The notes under the pieces: generated by a model | The model's database searches: none | Told to the model about the DNA's origin: nothing | Seen by the model: only the letters and a program-made list of their open reading frames with translations | DNA from: Sandaracinaceae bacterium | GTDB lineage: Bacteria; Myxococcota_A; Polyangia; Polyangiales; JADJQN01 | Reading direction: 5' to 3' | NCBI GenBank assembly: GCA_016712745.1 | Contig: JADJQN010000001.1 | Coordinates: 248,001 to 312,000 of the forward strand | DNA length: 64,000 nucleotides | Position numbers and translations under genes: made by a program | Shown: positions 54,386-63,544 of the stretch, one piece after another | Layout: the number at the start of each line of letters is the position of its first letter | Position numbering within the stretch: the stretch's first letter is position 1

Positions 54386-55753
54386 ATGATGAGGCCCAAT
54401 CCAGAAGAGCTTCCGAGCGTCGCCGTCGTAGGGCTTGGCTATGTTGGCTCTGTCGAAGCGGGCGTCCTTGCCGCGCGCGGCTATCGGGTCGTCGGAGTCG
54501 ATTTGCGCGAAGCGGTGGTCGAAGCGGTCGACCGTGGGCAAGAGCCAATCGTCGAGCCGCTGCTCTCCGAACGCCTATTGAAAGGTAAGAGCCTCGGCAC
54601 ATTGTCGGCCACTACTGATCTTGCCGACGCGATTTTCCGCACACGCGGAGCGCTGGTTTGTGTGGGCACCCCGCGCGGTGACGATGGTCGACTCGACGAT
54701 ACGGCCGTGCTTGGCGCTGTCGAGTCAATCGCAAAAGCAGTCGGCAAGGGTGTGTCCTACACAATCGTCGTTCGCAGCACGGTGCCTCCTGGATTCTTCC
54801 GCCGCGCGAAGACGCGCATCGCGGATATCGCGTCGGCCAATGGTTCGCAGCTTGGTCTTGCGATCAATCCGGAATTTTTGCGCGAGGGAAGTGCTGTGCG
54901 GGATCGCGAGGAGCCTGAGCTCATCGTGTACGCGAGCGAGGACGACGCGGCGAGCGCTTTTGTGGAATCCCTCTACGCAGACCGTGCGTCGCGAATCTCG
55001 CGCGTCGATCCGGAAAGCGCCGAGATGCTCAAGCTCGTATGCAACACCTGGCACGCGCTCAAAGTCTCGTTCGCAAACGAAGTGGCGCGACTCGCACGAC
55101 CGCACAACGTCGATCCTTTCGCCGTGATGGAGTTGTTGTGCCGCGATACCAAGCTCAACACATCGAGCGCCTATCTACGCCCCGGGATGCCGTTCGGGGG
55201 CGCGTGCCTCGTCAAAGACGTGGCGTCGCTCGAGGCCTACGCGCGGGACAACGACGTGAACGTGCCTGTGCTTGCGCATGTGCTTGCGTCCAATCGCGCG
55301 CATCTCGACCACCTCGTGGGTGCCGTGCTCGAGCACAAACCGAAACGCGTGGCCGTCATTGGCATTGGCTTCAAAGCGGGCGCGTCGGACGTGCGCGACA
55401 GCGCGCCCGTCGCCCTTGTGCAACGCCTGCTCGATCATCGCGTCGAGGTTCACGTTGCCGACTCATCGGTGCTTGACGCGCGCGTGCCGCCTTTGGGACT
55501 GCTTGCGCTTGAGCAGTCGTTGAACGACAAACGTGCCTACGCGCGCGAGTCCGTGGCTGACGCGGTGCTGCACGCGGACGTCGTGGTCGTCGGCCACCCC
55601 TGCGAAGAGGACCGGCGCACGCTGGTGCGTTTGCAGCCGCGCGTCGTGCTCGACGTTAGCGGCGAGCTTACGCGCGCCTTGACCGCCGAAGAACGCGCCT
55701 TGCTCGCGCCGCGTGTCGTTCTTTCCACCCCGGCGCGAAAAGCTGTGCCGTGA
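54386..55753 (+). CDS. UDP-glucose/GDP-mannose-type nucleotide-sugar dehydrogenase
   Basis: The 455-residue protein has an N-terminal NAD site VAVVGLGYVGSVEAG, the central NPEFLREGSAVRD motif and the active-site Cys274 in PFGGACLVKDV, followed by a C-terminal domain with KRVAVIGIGFKAGASDVRDS. It oxidises a nucleotide sugar to a uronic acid; UDP-glucose or GDP-mannose cannot be told apart by eye, although the NPEFLREG and GGACLVKD forms occur in both. It would supply uronic acid for the polymer. The following gene overlaps by GTGA. Confidence 0.93.
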   Translation: MMRPNPEELPSVAVVGLGYVGSVEAGVLAARGYRVVGVDLREAVVEAVDRGQEPIVEPLLSERLLKGKSLGTLSATTDLADAIFRTRGALVCVGTPRGDDGRLDDTAVLGAVESIAKAVGKGVSYTIVVRSTVPPGFFRRAKTRIADIASANGSQLGLAINPEFLREGSAVRDREEPELIVYASEDDAASAFVESLYADRASRISRVDPESAEMLKLVCNTWHALKVSFANEVARLARPHNVDPFAVMELLCRDTKLNTSSAYLRPGMPFGGACLVKDVASLEAYARDNDVNVPVLAHVLASNRAHLDHLVGAVLEHKPKRVAVIGIGFKAGASDVRDSAPVALVQRLLDHRVEVHVADSSVLDARVPPLGLLALEQSLNDKRAYARESVADAVLHADVVVVGHPCEEDRRTLVRLQPRVVLDVSGELTRALTAEERALLAPRVVLSTPARKAVP

Positions 55754-56736
55754 CGACGCGCCCGGGGAAAGATCCGCGCGTCCTTATCATCCCGACCCAT
55801 CCGGGTGTGCAATACCACTTCTGCCGCGTCGGCTTGCCGACCTATTTTCTTGGGCATTGGGATCAGTTTCAGTATTGGCGTCCTCAACCAAGCAACGTGC
55901 ACAACGTGCTGCCCAAGTTCGACGACTCGCAGCTCGACTACGGGCCTGCGCAATACACTGCCTTGCTCGACGACCCGTCCATCGGGTGGCCGCGTGACGC
56001 CGCGACGGAAAATTATGATCTCGCATGGTTGATGTTCAACTGGCAGTACAAGCTCTTTCGTGACCGTCCCGCGGGCAAGAAACTTTACCGCGTATCGAAG
56101 GTCGCCGAGCTTGAGCCGCACGAGTGGGACGAGATGCTTTCGCGCGAAGATTTTACCGTGGTGAGCTTCTACGCCAATACCGTGAAGTGGCTGCACGAGG
56201 AAAAGGGCGTGGACGTTCCTTACGTGCCACTGGGACTTGACTCAGCGGCGTACAGCGGGTGGACGGGCGAAAATGCGCGCGTGCTCTCGATCATTCATTC
56301 CTACCGCGAGCGTGGTTGGCACTTTCGTGCGTATCAAGAGGCGATGAAGGACGTGCCGCACCTGCATGTCGATCATCTCGATCCAGACCAAGAAAAGTAT
56401 TCATACGACGACCTCCAGGCTCTTCTGAAGAGCTCGCGGGTCTATCTTCACGACGGTGAGCAGGAATACACGATCACCCTCATCGAAGCGATGATGACCG
56501 GCATGCCCTTGGTGAGCTTTCGCCTTCCGGGGATCGAGCGCTACGTGGTGCACGGAAAGAACGGCTTCGTCGGTGACACCGCCGCGGAAATTCGCGAGCA
56601 CTGCCGGGCGCTCCTGTCCGATCGAGATCTCGCCGAACGCATGGGGCGCGAAAGCCGCACGATGGCGCTCGCCGAGTACGACGAAACGCGATGGCGAAAT
56701 GACTGGCAGCGAATCATCCGCGCCTTTGCAGGCTGA
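55750..56736 (+). CDS. Glycosyltransferase, GT-B type
   Basis: The 328-residue protein has a Rossmann-like N-terminal half (VLIIPTHPGVQYHFCRVG) and a C-terminal GT1/GT4-type donor domain with YTITLIEAMMTGMPLVSFRLPGIERYV and NGFVGD. The donor-domain Glu (about residue 241) sits in the usual EX7E-like position. It begins GTG 55750 overlapping the dehydrogenase stop, so uronic acid formation and transfer are co-expressed. Donor and acceptor unknown. Confidence 0.88.
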   Translation: MTTRPGKDPRVLIIPTHPGVQYHFCRVGLPTYFLGHWDQFQYWRPQPSNVHNVLPKFDDSQLDYGPAQYTALLDDPSIGWPRDAATENYDLAWLMFNWQYKLFRDRPAGKKLYRVSKVAELEPHEWDEMLSREDFTVVSFYANTVKWLHEEKGVDVPYVPLGLDSAAYSGWTGENARVLSIIHSYRERGWHFRAYQEAMKDVPHLHVDHLDPDQEKYSYDDLQALLKSSRVYLHDGEQEYTITLIEAMMTGMPLVSFRLPGIERYVVHGKNGFVGDTAAEIREHCRALLSDRDLAERMGRESRTMALAEYDETRWRNDWQRIIRAFAG

Positions 56737-58810
56737 CGCGCGGCGCCTCTTCGCTGCGTTCGCAGTACTCGCTCTTGTGACGGGGTGGCTCTTTCATCCT
56801 TTCGTGACCGACGGTCTACGCGGTCACGCACGATTCTTCGAATGGGACGTCGCCGAGCAGTATTGGCCAGACCTCGTCTACCTTTGCGATGCGCTTCATG
56901 ATGGAGAGCTTCCGACCTGGAATCCGTATGACCGCGGCGGCTATCCTTACTACGCCGATCCGCAGGCCGGAACGTACAGCCCAATCAACTGGGCGATCTG
57001 CGCTGTGGCTGGTCGTGATCCTTCCCTCGGCTTTGCGACAGCACGCGTCGTACTGGGATTCGCGCTCGCCGGTGTGTTCGCGTTGTTGTGGTTGCGACGT
57101 CTAGGTGCATCGATCGAAGCGAGCCTACTGGGGGCCGTGCTCTTCGAATGCGCCCCTTTCATGCGTCACAACATGGAGCTCAATCTCACCACGGCATTCG
57201 CGTGGCTGCCGTTCATGCTCTTTGCCGCAGAAGGACTGCTCGCGCGACGCCGCATTCGCGACGCAGTGTGGCTTGCCGCCGCGGTTGCGCTATGCGGGTG
57301 GACCGGATCGCCGCCCGCGCTTTGGCTAGCCGGGAGCTTTCTCGGTCTCTATTTAGTTCTTCGCTGCACACAACTGCTCTGGAACGCCGCGCGCACCGAC
57401 CGCGTCACGGTTGGGTTGCTCTTAGGACTTGCTTCAGCACTGATAGCCGGCTTTCTCGCCCCTGTGCTCATCCCAGCGAGCACGCTTGCGGACTATTCCG
57501 TGCAAGCGAATCGCTCGTACGCGTCGATCGCCGAAGGCAGCCTGCAAGCCGCCGATCTGATAGCGGTCGTGTGGCCGCGCGATGGGAATCACTTCTACAC
57601 GGGCCTCGTCGCGCTGGCGCTGATTCCCTTTGCGCTGCTCGCCGCAAAGACGAGTGATGTGCGTGCGCGTCGCGTGCAGGTCATTTTTGCTCTGACGGTG
57701 TGGCTATGCGCCATCCTGCTTTCGCTTGGTTCGCGCGGCGTGCTCTTCCCTCTGGCGTTCGACGTTGTGCCGGGCGTTCGAAAGTTTCGTCTGCCGTACC
57801 GCTACGAAGCTTGGATTGGACCATGCGCCGCGATCGTTTGTGCGATCGGCTTCGATGCTCTGCGCGCGCGCTACGAAAGGCTTCACCGGTATGCGATGCC
57901 TATCGCGGCGGCCTTGGCCACACTGAGCGCCCTTGATGCGACGCGCACGATGGCATCCGACCGTCATACGCGCAGAACGCCCGCTCCCCATCAGACGGCC
58001 AGTGCCCAGCGTGTGGACGCGTTGCTGCGGCGCGGTGCGAACACGCGTGACTACCGCGTGATGGATGAGTTTGGTATCTCGTCGCGATCGGGCACGCGGC
58101 TTCACCGTCGCGACTTTCGCGGATACCAGGATCCGCTGATGCTACGCAGCTACGAGCGAATCGTCGACAGGCTATGCGATATGCCCGAGCTCGCGGAGCA
58201 GTTCAACGTTCGTTACGCGCTCACGTCTCCGCATTTTATTCACGGTTGGGGGCACCACTACCTCCCACGTCCTGAGGCACTGCGTGCCGCGCATGACGCA
58301 CATGATCTAGGCGAGGGCGTCGTTGAACTTCGGCAAGCGCTGCCTTTTGCCTACTTCGTGTCGAGCGATCGAGTCGTGTTCGCGCCAGAGAATCAAGCGC
58401 TTTCGCTTCTTCTCGCACAAGCGCCCGCGCGCGTTGCCGTGATTGCACGAGAGGGGGCTCAGTCCCGCACGATTCGCAACGAGATGATCGAGCCGATGGC
58501 TGTCGATGCCCGCCATGTCGTCGTGCGCCGCGACGCCATCGAATTCGATATCACGGTACCGGCTCGCGGCCATGTTGTTGTGAACGAAGTGCACTATCCG
58601 GGCTGGCGCGCGTGGGTGGATGGCGCTGAGGCGCGCGTCGAGCGCGCGAATGTTCTAGCGCGCGCCGTAGCCGTGACGCCTGGGCAGCATCACGTGCGAA
58701 TGCGCTTTGAGCCGTCCGACGCTCGCTGGACGCGCTGGACGCTTTTGCTAACGCTGCTTTTTGCCGCGGGACTGTTCTGGTTTGGGCGACGGTCGCGGGC
58801 CCCGCTGTGA
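56699..58810 (+). CDS. YfhO-like polytopic membrane protein (putative GT-C)
   Basis: The protein of about 703 residues has ten or more membrane segments; an early loop with NPYDRGGYPYYADPQAG is typical of YfhO-like membrane proteins thought to transfer sugars at the outer face. The last 150 residues are soluble beta-rich (GHVVVNEVHYPGWRAWVDG), as in the family. The start at ATG 56699 overlaps the upstream gene by 38 bases; an in-frame ATG 126 bases earlier is possible but unlikely. It ends in a convergent overlap of 63 bases with the next gene. Confidence 0.83.
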   Translation: MTGSESSAPLQADARRLFAAFAVLALVTGWLFHPFVTDGLRGHARFFEWDVAEQYWPDLVYLCDALHDGELPTWNPYDRGGYPYYADPQAGTYSPINWAICAVAGRDPSLGFATARVVLGFALAGVFALLWLRRLGASIEASLLGAVLFECAPFMRHNMELNLTTAFAWLPFMLFAAEGLLARRRIRDAVWLAAAVALCGWTGSPPALWLAGSFLGLYLVLRCTQLLWNAARTDRVTVGLLLGLASALIAGFLAPVLIPASTLADYSVQANRSYASIAEGSLQAADLIAVVWPRDGNHFYTGLVALALIPFALLAAKTSDVRARRVQVIFALTVWLCAILLSLGSRGVLFPLAFDVVPGVRKFRLPYRYEAWIGPCAAIVCAIGFDALRARYERLHRYAMPIAAALATLSALDATRTMASDRHTRRTPAPHQTASAQRVDALLRRGANTRDYRVMDEFGISSRSGTRLHRRDFRGYQDPLMLRSYERIVDRLCDMPELAEQFNVRYALTSPHFIHGWGHHYLPRPEALRAAHDAHDLGEGVVELRQALPFAYFVSSDRVVFAPENQALSLLLAQAPARVAVIAREGAQSRTIRNEMIEPMAVDARHVVVRRDAIEFDITVPARGHVVVNEVHYPGWRAWVDGAEARVERANVLARAVAVTPGQHHVRMRFEPSDARWTRWTLLLTLLFAAGLFWFGRRSRAPL

Positions 58811-59482
58811 TTTCGGGAGAGCTTCGGCGAGCCAGAGAACGTGACTGTGGCCTTTGCCTTTGCGCGCCGCGACAACCTGCACCCGCACTTTGAATCCGAT
58901 TCGTTCAAGGCGCGCCGTGAATTTCTCGTCGTCGGCAACCGCCCACACGCCAAAGACTCCGCCCGGCTTGAGCGCGCGCAGCGTGCGTTCGATGCCGGCG
59001 TTACTGTAGAGCGCTGAGTTCGTTTTCGTCGTCAACGCCGCCGGGCCGTTGTCGGTATCCAGCAGGATCGCATCGTAGAGCGCCACGGCTTTGCCGATCG
59101 CAACGCCCACGTCTCCGGGAACGATGAATGCCCGCGGGTCGAGCAAGGGCTCGCCGGCCAAGTGCGCGAGAATGCCGCGATTCCATTCCACAACTTCTGG
59201 CACGAGTTCCGCGACGTCCACTTGCGCGTCTTTGCCCATCACGTCGAGAGCGGCGCGAAGTGTGTAGCCAAGGCCAAGTCCACCGATCAGCACGCGCGCG
59301 TTGCGGCGATTCAAGATGGGTGCGCAACCAAGCCGCGCCAAGTCCTCCTCGGAATCGTGCATGCGACTACCCATGAGGTCCTGTCCATCAATTCGAATCA
59401 CGTACTCGGCGTCGCGGCGAACGAGCTCCATTCGGTTGCCAGACGCTGTCGTGATAGTCGCCAATCGCTCCCAAGGAATCAT
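58748..59482 (-). CDS. Spermidine-synthase-like methyltransferase-fold protein
   Basis: The 244-residue protein has the SAM-fold glycine motif IGGLGLGYTL (about residues 66-75), an acidic AELVPEVV strand after it and DAILLDTDNGP, as in polyamine aminopropyltransferase-like proteins. The true spermidine synthase GGGDG and D-x-x-D motifs differ, so the reaction is uncertain. It overlaps the 3' end of the YfhO-like gene by 63 bases in antisense; the extra length at its Arg/Lys/Pro-rich C terminus may be disordered. Confidence 0.78.
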   Translation of the reverse strand: MIPWERLATITTASGNRMELVRRDAEYVIRIDGQDLMGSRMHDSEEDLARLGCAPILNRRNARVLIGGLGLGYTLRAALDVMGKDAQVDVAELVPEVVEWNRGILAHLAGEPLLDPRAFIVPGDVGVAIGKAVALYDAILLDTDNGPAALTTKTNSALYSNAGIERTLRALKPGGVFGVWAVADDEKFTARLERIGFKVRVQVVAARKGKGHSHVLWLAEALPKSQRGPRPSPKPEQSRGKKQR

Positions 59483-59526
59483 AGTGCGCGCAGCCTACGC
59501 GATTGCGCCTCTCTGCGCGACTGAGC

Positions 59527-60063
59527 TCAGCCCTTGGGCGGCGGACGCGAACGACGGCCTTGCTGGGCATCGTCGGGGGTCTCGGCATTTTCGTCGCGGT
59601 CTTTGCGCATCACGGTGGCCGAGTCCATCTTCACATCGGCTTTGACGCCGGTACCGGCCTTGTTCGGGATAAAACGAATCTCGGTCTTGATCTCGAACGA
59701 GAGACTCGTCAGCACCTTTTGCAACTCGGTTGCAAGGTCTGTCGCTTCGAGGAACTCGCGAACTTCACGCCCGACGACGCGCAGCACACCGTTCTTGGTG
59801 TCGTCCATCGCTGAAAGTAGCTGCGAAACAATTTCACGCGGCAGCTTTACGTCGCCCACAACGCCGCGAATCGCTTCGTCGGTCCTGTTCAAGGTGCCCA
59901 TGCCCGCTTCAACGCTCTTCTCGATCCCGCGCTTGATCAGCTCCGGAAGGATGCTCTCGAGTCGACTTCGCCGTGGCGGCGCATCCGAGTTCGGAGGCGG
60001 GGGCGGTTCTGAGTTGCGAGGGGGTGAATCAGAACCCGACGGGTTGTCTTTGTCGTCAGCCAT
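59527..60063 (-). CDS. Conserved hypothetical protein, helical, with Pro-rich N terminus
   Basis: The 178-residue protein has a disordered Ser/Pro-rich N terminus (about 35 residues), a central helical region (ELIKRGIEKSVEAGMGTLN, VVGREVREFLEATDLATELQKVL) and a charged tail with RKDRDENAET and RRSRPPPKG. No family is recognised. It could be a small cytoplasmic adaptor. ATG 60063 overlaps the stop of the SRPBCC gene upstream by 8 bases, so they are coupled. Confidence 0.68.
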   Translation of the reverse strand: MADDKDNPSGSDSPPRNSEPPPPPNSDAPPRRSRLESILPELIKRGIEKSVEAGMGTLNRTDEAIRGVVGDVKLPREIVSQLLSAMDDTKNGVLRVVGREVREFLEATDLATELQKVLTSLSFEIKTEIRFIPNKAGTGVKADVKMDSATVMRKDRDENAETPDDAQQGRRSRPPPKG

Positions 60064-60604
60064 GAGTGCTTTCGCCGATCTGTTTGAGCTGCGCGAGGCC
60101 CTTTTCAAAATCGGCGCCGACCATCGAATCCATATCCATGAACACCGTGATGACCTTCATCATGAAGGCCGACTTGCCGGTCATGATCCAGCTTACGCGC
60201 GATCCATCGCCTTCGGGCTCGATTCGCCACTCGACCATATTGGTGGCTTGCCAGGGCTTCAAGAACTCGAGGCGAATCTCGACGATCGAGTCCGGCTGAC
60301 TGCGCGTGATCGTCATTCGGCCCTCGCCGACATCATCGTTGCCGCGCCAGGCGTACGAAGCGCCGGGACCGGCTGCGGGTCCTTCGAAGCTGGTGGTCAT
60401 ATGCGGGTCAAGACGCTGCCACGGCGACCAGTCCGGAAAGCGGTGCAGGTCGTTCACAATCGGGAACAACGCGCTTGGCGCGGCATGAATCGATGTGTGG
60501 CGCTCGACGCGAAAGTCGTCGGACTTGGTGGCGGCGATCACAAGAATGACGACTATTACAGCGGCGAGTACACCGACGATGCCAAGAATGATTTTCTTCA
60601 ACAT
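60056..60604 (-). CDS. SRPBCC-fold (polyketide-cyclase-like) membrane-anchored protein
   Basis: The 182-residue product has an N-terminal membrane segment (IILGIVGVLAAVIVVILVIAA) and then a START/SRPBCC-type domain with RHTSIHAAPSALFPIVNDLH, FPDWSPWQRLDP and EWRIEPEGDGSRVSW, as in the polyketide-cyclase-2 or AHSA1-like family. Such domains bind hydrophobic ligands. The ligand is unknown. The start ATG 60604 is just before the membrane segment. It is divergent from the glycosyltransferase gene with 67 bases between. Confidence 0.85.
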   Translation of the reverse strand: MLKKIILGIVGVLAAVIVVILVIAATKSDDFRVERHTSIHAAPSALFPIVNDLHRFPDWSPWQRLDPHMTTSFEGPAAGPGASYAWRGNDDVGEGRMTITRSQPDSIVEIRLEFLKPWQATNMVEWRIEPEGDGSRVSWIMTGKSAFMMKVITVFMDMDSMVGADFEKGLAQLKQIGESTHG

Positions 60605-60671
60605 GCGCCGGATGATGCCCCGTTCCACCGCTTCGAGTCAAAAGGCCGACGCCGCTTGCGCACGCGGCCCG

Positions 60672-61808
60672 ATGTGCCGTATTGCTCGCGTATCCGTGGG
60701 CGAAATCCTCTTCATCTCTAAGCCGATTGCACCGCCGTGGAACGACAGCGGTAAGAACCTCGTTCACGACCTTGCACGCTCACTCACGCGCCACCGCGCA
60801 GTCGTGATGACCCGCAAGGGCACTGAGCTTCGCTACCCAAATGCCTCACTCGACTACGTCTATCCAGTCGACGCAGGCGGCTTTGCTCCAGGTCTCATCA
60901 ACAATGCGCGTGTGCTCGCGCGACTCATGACGGGCGCGAGGAAAGATCTGTGGCATTTCTTTTTCGCGCCCAACCTGCGCTCCTCGCAAATGGGCCGTTT
61001 CGCGAAAAAAGCGCGCGGGATGCGGACGGTTCACACGATTGCCAGTGCGCCCAAAGCCGATGCCCGCATCAACGACGTGTTCTTCGCTGACGTCAACGTC
61101 GTGTTGTCGAAGCACACCGAGGACCGCTTACTGCAAGGGGGCCTCGCGGCGGATCGCATGGTTCGCATTGCTCCTGCGGTCTCTCCCCTTGAGATCCCGA
61201 CCGAACAAGCGCGCGCAGAGACACGTGTTCGCTTCGATTTGCCATCGGGCGCGCCGGTGATTGTCTATCCGGGCGACCTTGAGTTCGGCGGCGGCGCGCA
61301 GCTGATGATCGAAGCATTCGCGCGGCTGCACAATCGAGACGCGCATCTGGTCATGGCCTGCCGCGCGAAGACGCAGGGTGCGTCCGCAGCAGCGCAAGAT
61401 TTGCTCACGCGCGCGCGCACGCTTGGCGTCGACGCGCGTGTCCGCTGGCCGGGCGAGACCCGCGAGATACACGCCTTACTCGGCGCGGCAGATGTGGTTG
61501 CGCTGCCAGCGCGGGACCTCTACGCCAAGATGGACTATCCGCTGGTCTTGCTCGAAGCGATGTGCATGGGCCGGGCAGTTGTCGTCGCCGACGAGACGCC
61601 GGCGCAAGAGCTCGCCAGCGCGGGTGGGGCGGTATCGGTTGACGCGCGAAACGAAGGCGCGCTGACCGCGAAGTTGAACGAACTCATCGACGACTCAGCA
61701 CAGCGCGCGCAGATCGGCGCAATCGGTCGGCAGAACGTGCTTACGAAGTATTCGCCCGATACGATGGCCGCGGCCTACGAGCGTGTCTATGACGCGTTGC
61801 TCGTATAG
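60672..61808 (+). CDS. GT4-type glycosyltransferase
   Basis: The protein of about 378 residues has a GT-B fold: VGEILFISKPIAPPWNDSG near the N terminus, VIVYPGDLEFGGGAQLMIEAFA in the donor domain and YPLVLLEAMCMGRAVVVADE with the EX7E Glu. This is the GT4 family that uses NDP-sugars. ATG 60672 was chosen; a GTG 24 bases later is possible, and the longer upstream frame is antisense to the SRPBCC gene. It may serve the same polymer as the upstream cluster. Confidence 0.87.
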   Translation: MCRIARVSVGEILFISKPIAPPWNDSGKNLVHDLARSLTRHRAVVMTRKGTELRYPNASLDYVYPVDAGGFAPGLINNARVLARLMTGARKDLWHFFFAPNLRSSQMGRFAKKARGMRTVHTIASAPKADARINDVFFADVNVVLSKHTEDRLLQGGLAADRMVRIAPAVSPLEIPTEQARAETRVRFDLPSGAPVIVYPGDLEFGGGAQLMIEAFARLHNRDAHLVMACRAKTQGASAAAQDLLTRARTLGVDARVRWPGETREIHALLGAADVVALPARDLYAKMDYPLVLLEAMCMGRAVVVADETPAQELASAGGAVSVDARNEGALTAKLNELIDDSAQRAQIGAIGRQNVLTKYSPDTMAAAYERVYDALLV

Positions 61809-61822
61809 CGGCTAGCGCCGGA

Positions 61823-62161
61823 TCAGACCTTCTCGCCGGCGGTTTTGAGCACGCTTTCGAGCTCGGGCAAGACCGTGTCGAACTCGACAGCGATGCGATG
61901 CGGCCACAGCCCGTATGGATCTTCGGCGTTGGCGTCGACTCGAATGACGCGGCCCTCCACGGATCGCTCCTCCGGAGATTCGTGCAGAGGGCGGAAGGTG
62001 ACGCGAACTCGGGTTCCCGCTTCGATGGGAGACGCCGCCGCGATCAAGATGCCGCTGACGCTCGTGTTGTGGCTGATGCCCATCGCGACAGTGGCGTCGC
62101 GACCTTGCAGCTGCACTGGAAACCAAAGGCGGTACCGCTCATGTTTGCGTTGCTCATTCAT
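61823..62161 (-). CDS. PilZ-domain protein
   Basis: The 112-residue protein is one PilZ domain: RKHERYRL near the start (RxxxR-type c-di-GMP motif) and SVSGILIAA later (D/N-x-S-xx-G type with NTSVSGI). PilZ proteins bind cyclic-di-GMP and link it to motility or exopolysaccharide control. The start overlaps the stop of the lipoprotein gene upstream as ATGA. A c-di-GMP link to the nearby glycan locus is possible but unproven. Confidence 0.9.
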   Translation of the reverse strand: MNEQRKHERYRLWFPVQLQGRDATVAMGISHNTSVSGILIAAASPIEAGTRVRVTFRPLHESPEERSVEGRVIRVDANAEDPYGLWPHRIAVEFDTVLPELESVLKTAGEKV

Positions 62162-63480
62162 TCGGCTTCGTCCGTTGCGGTGATTTCATCCCAGCGGATT
62201 GTACCGTCGCGGGCTTCGCGATGCCCAGTTCGTTGAAAATGCGAAAACTGCCCATCGCTGTCGAGGTCTCCGTAGGCGTGCAGTGTCACGTTGTCTCCGG
62301 ACGCGGTGACCTCGAAGGCGGTTGCATCGCCGACCGGTTGAAAACCGTAGTCGACCCAAGCCTGAACGCTCCATGCAGCATTGCGCCGAATTCCGGTTCC
62401 ATCGACGTACGCCTCGCTGTAGGTCATCTCCACGGTTCGCGGCGCAATCGGAAAGGGAACCGCTCGCCGTCCTGCGCGTGGATGCGCAACCGACCAGGCC
62501 TGCACACCTTCGCTAAGCTGCGCGAGCGCTGCGTGCGTGGCCACGCGTGCGCCCTCGACCCGCACGCGTTCGAAGTACTGAGTCAGGAGGCGCTGGATGT
62601 TCGTGAGCTCGGCGACTGTGACCGGGATGCGAACGGTCAGTAGGCCGTGCGCATCGCCGATTTCGGTGCGCGAGAGAAAGTCGCTGACCAACCCGCCAAT
62701 GGTTTCAATCTCCGCCGATCCACTCATTGAGGTGAACGCCGTTATTTGCGTGACGGCGAAGTCGATCGCCGAGCGCAAGGACGAACTAGCAGCCTGGGCG
62801 TGGGGGGGACTGTCGAAGTGCGCGTCGAATGAGCCGTCATCGATGGTCCACGCGCCGTCCCAGCGGTCGATGAAGTGAAAGTCCCACGCGAGCTGCTCGA
62901 TGGGATTCGAATCGCCTGGCCGCGGCGCGCTAATATGTTCGCTATCGGTGAAGTGGCGAATCAGCTCCGAACCTACGTGCGCGTCGCATAAAGATTCGTT
63001 GGGCGAGCTCTCGCGGGCGAGGCTCTGAATGAGCTCGCGCAACTCTGCGGATGGGGGTTTCCGACGAGTCCAAATCAGCAAGCCCTCGGCCGTGGCCTCG
63101 TGCGCCATCTCCTCGCCGAGCTCGCCAAGGCATTCCTCGGTGGTGGGGCTTTGCATGGCGAGGACGGCCACGATGCTGCCTTGCACGTCAACCGCTGTGG
63201 TGAACGAGTTCATCGACTGCATTGCGTGGCCCGCGCACTCACCTGCGCCGACCCGCTCTGCGTTCGTAATCATTTCCGGAAAGTGCGTTCGAATTCGCGC
63301 GACGTCGCAGCGCACCACCGTGGGGTAGCGCAGCGCTTGGACGCGCTCGAGCGTGGTGAGCGTGCGCGTCGGTTGGGCGCCGACCGCGCTCGCTTCTCCT
63401 TCGACCGACGGAGGCGTGCCTCCGCATCCGAACGCCGCGCACATTGCCACTAGCCCAAAACCACACGCGCTGAATTTCAT
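62158..63480 (-). CDS. Lipoprotein with C-terminal pilin-like segment
   Basis: The 440-residue product has a signal with lipobox AAFGCGG near residue 19 and a long mature region of unknown fold. The last 80 residues (WSVQAWVDYGFQPVGDATAFEVTASG, cut short, then GDLDSDGQFSHFQRTG) resemble the C-terminal beta part of type-II pseudopilins and pilins, which read D-D-G-x-x-x-x-F. Without an N-terminal prepilin helix it is not a pilin itself. It is coupled downstream to the PilZ gene. Confidence 0.7.
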   Translation of the reverse strand: MKFSACGFGLVAMCAAFGCGGTPPSVEGEASAVGAQPTRTLTTLERVQALRYPTVVRCDVARIRTHFPEMITNAERVGAGECAGHAMQSMNSFTTAVDVQGSIVAVLAMQSPTTEECLGELGEEMAHEATAEGLLIWTRRKPPSAELRELIQSLARESSPNESLCDAHVGSELIRHFTDSEHISAPRPGDSNPIEQLAWDFHFIDRWDGAWTIDDGSFDAHFDSPPHAQAASSSLRSAIDFAVTQITAFTSMSGSAEIETIGGLVSDFLSRTEIGDAHGLLTVRIPVTVAELTNIQRLLTQYFERVRVEGARVATHAALAQLSEGVQAWSVAHPRAGRRAVPFPIAPRTVEMTYSEAYVDGTGIRRNAAWSVQAWVDYGFQPVGDATAFEVTASGDNVTLHAYGDLDSDGQFSHFQRTGHREARDGTIRWDEITATDEAE

Positions 63481-63544
63481 GCGCCGCTAGTGTGCCCGAT
63501 CCCGCATCCGCGCGGAAGCGTAACCGGCTGTCACCAACCCGGGA

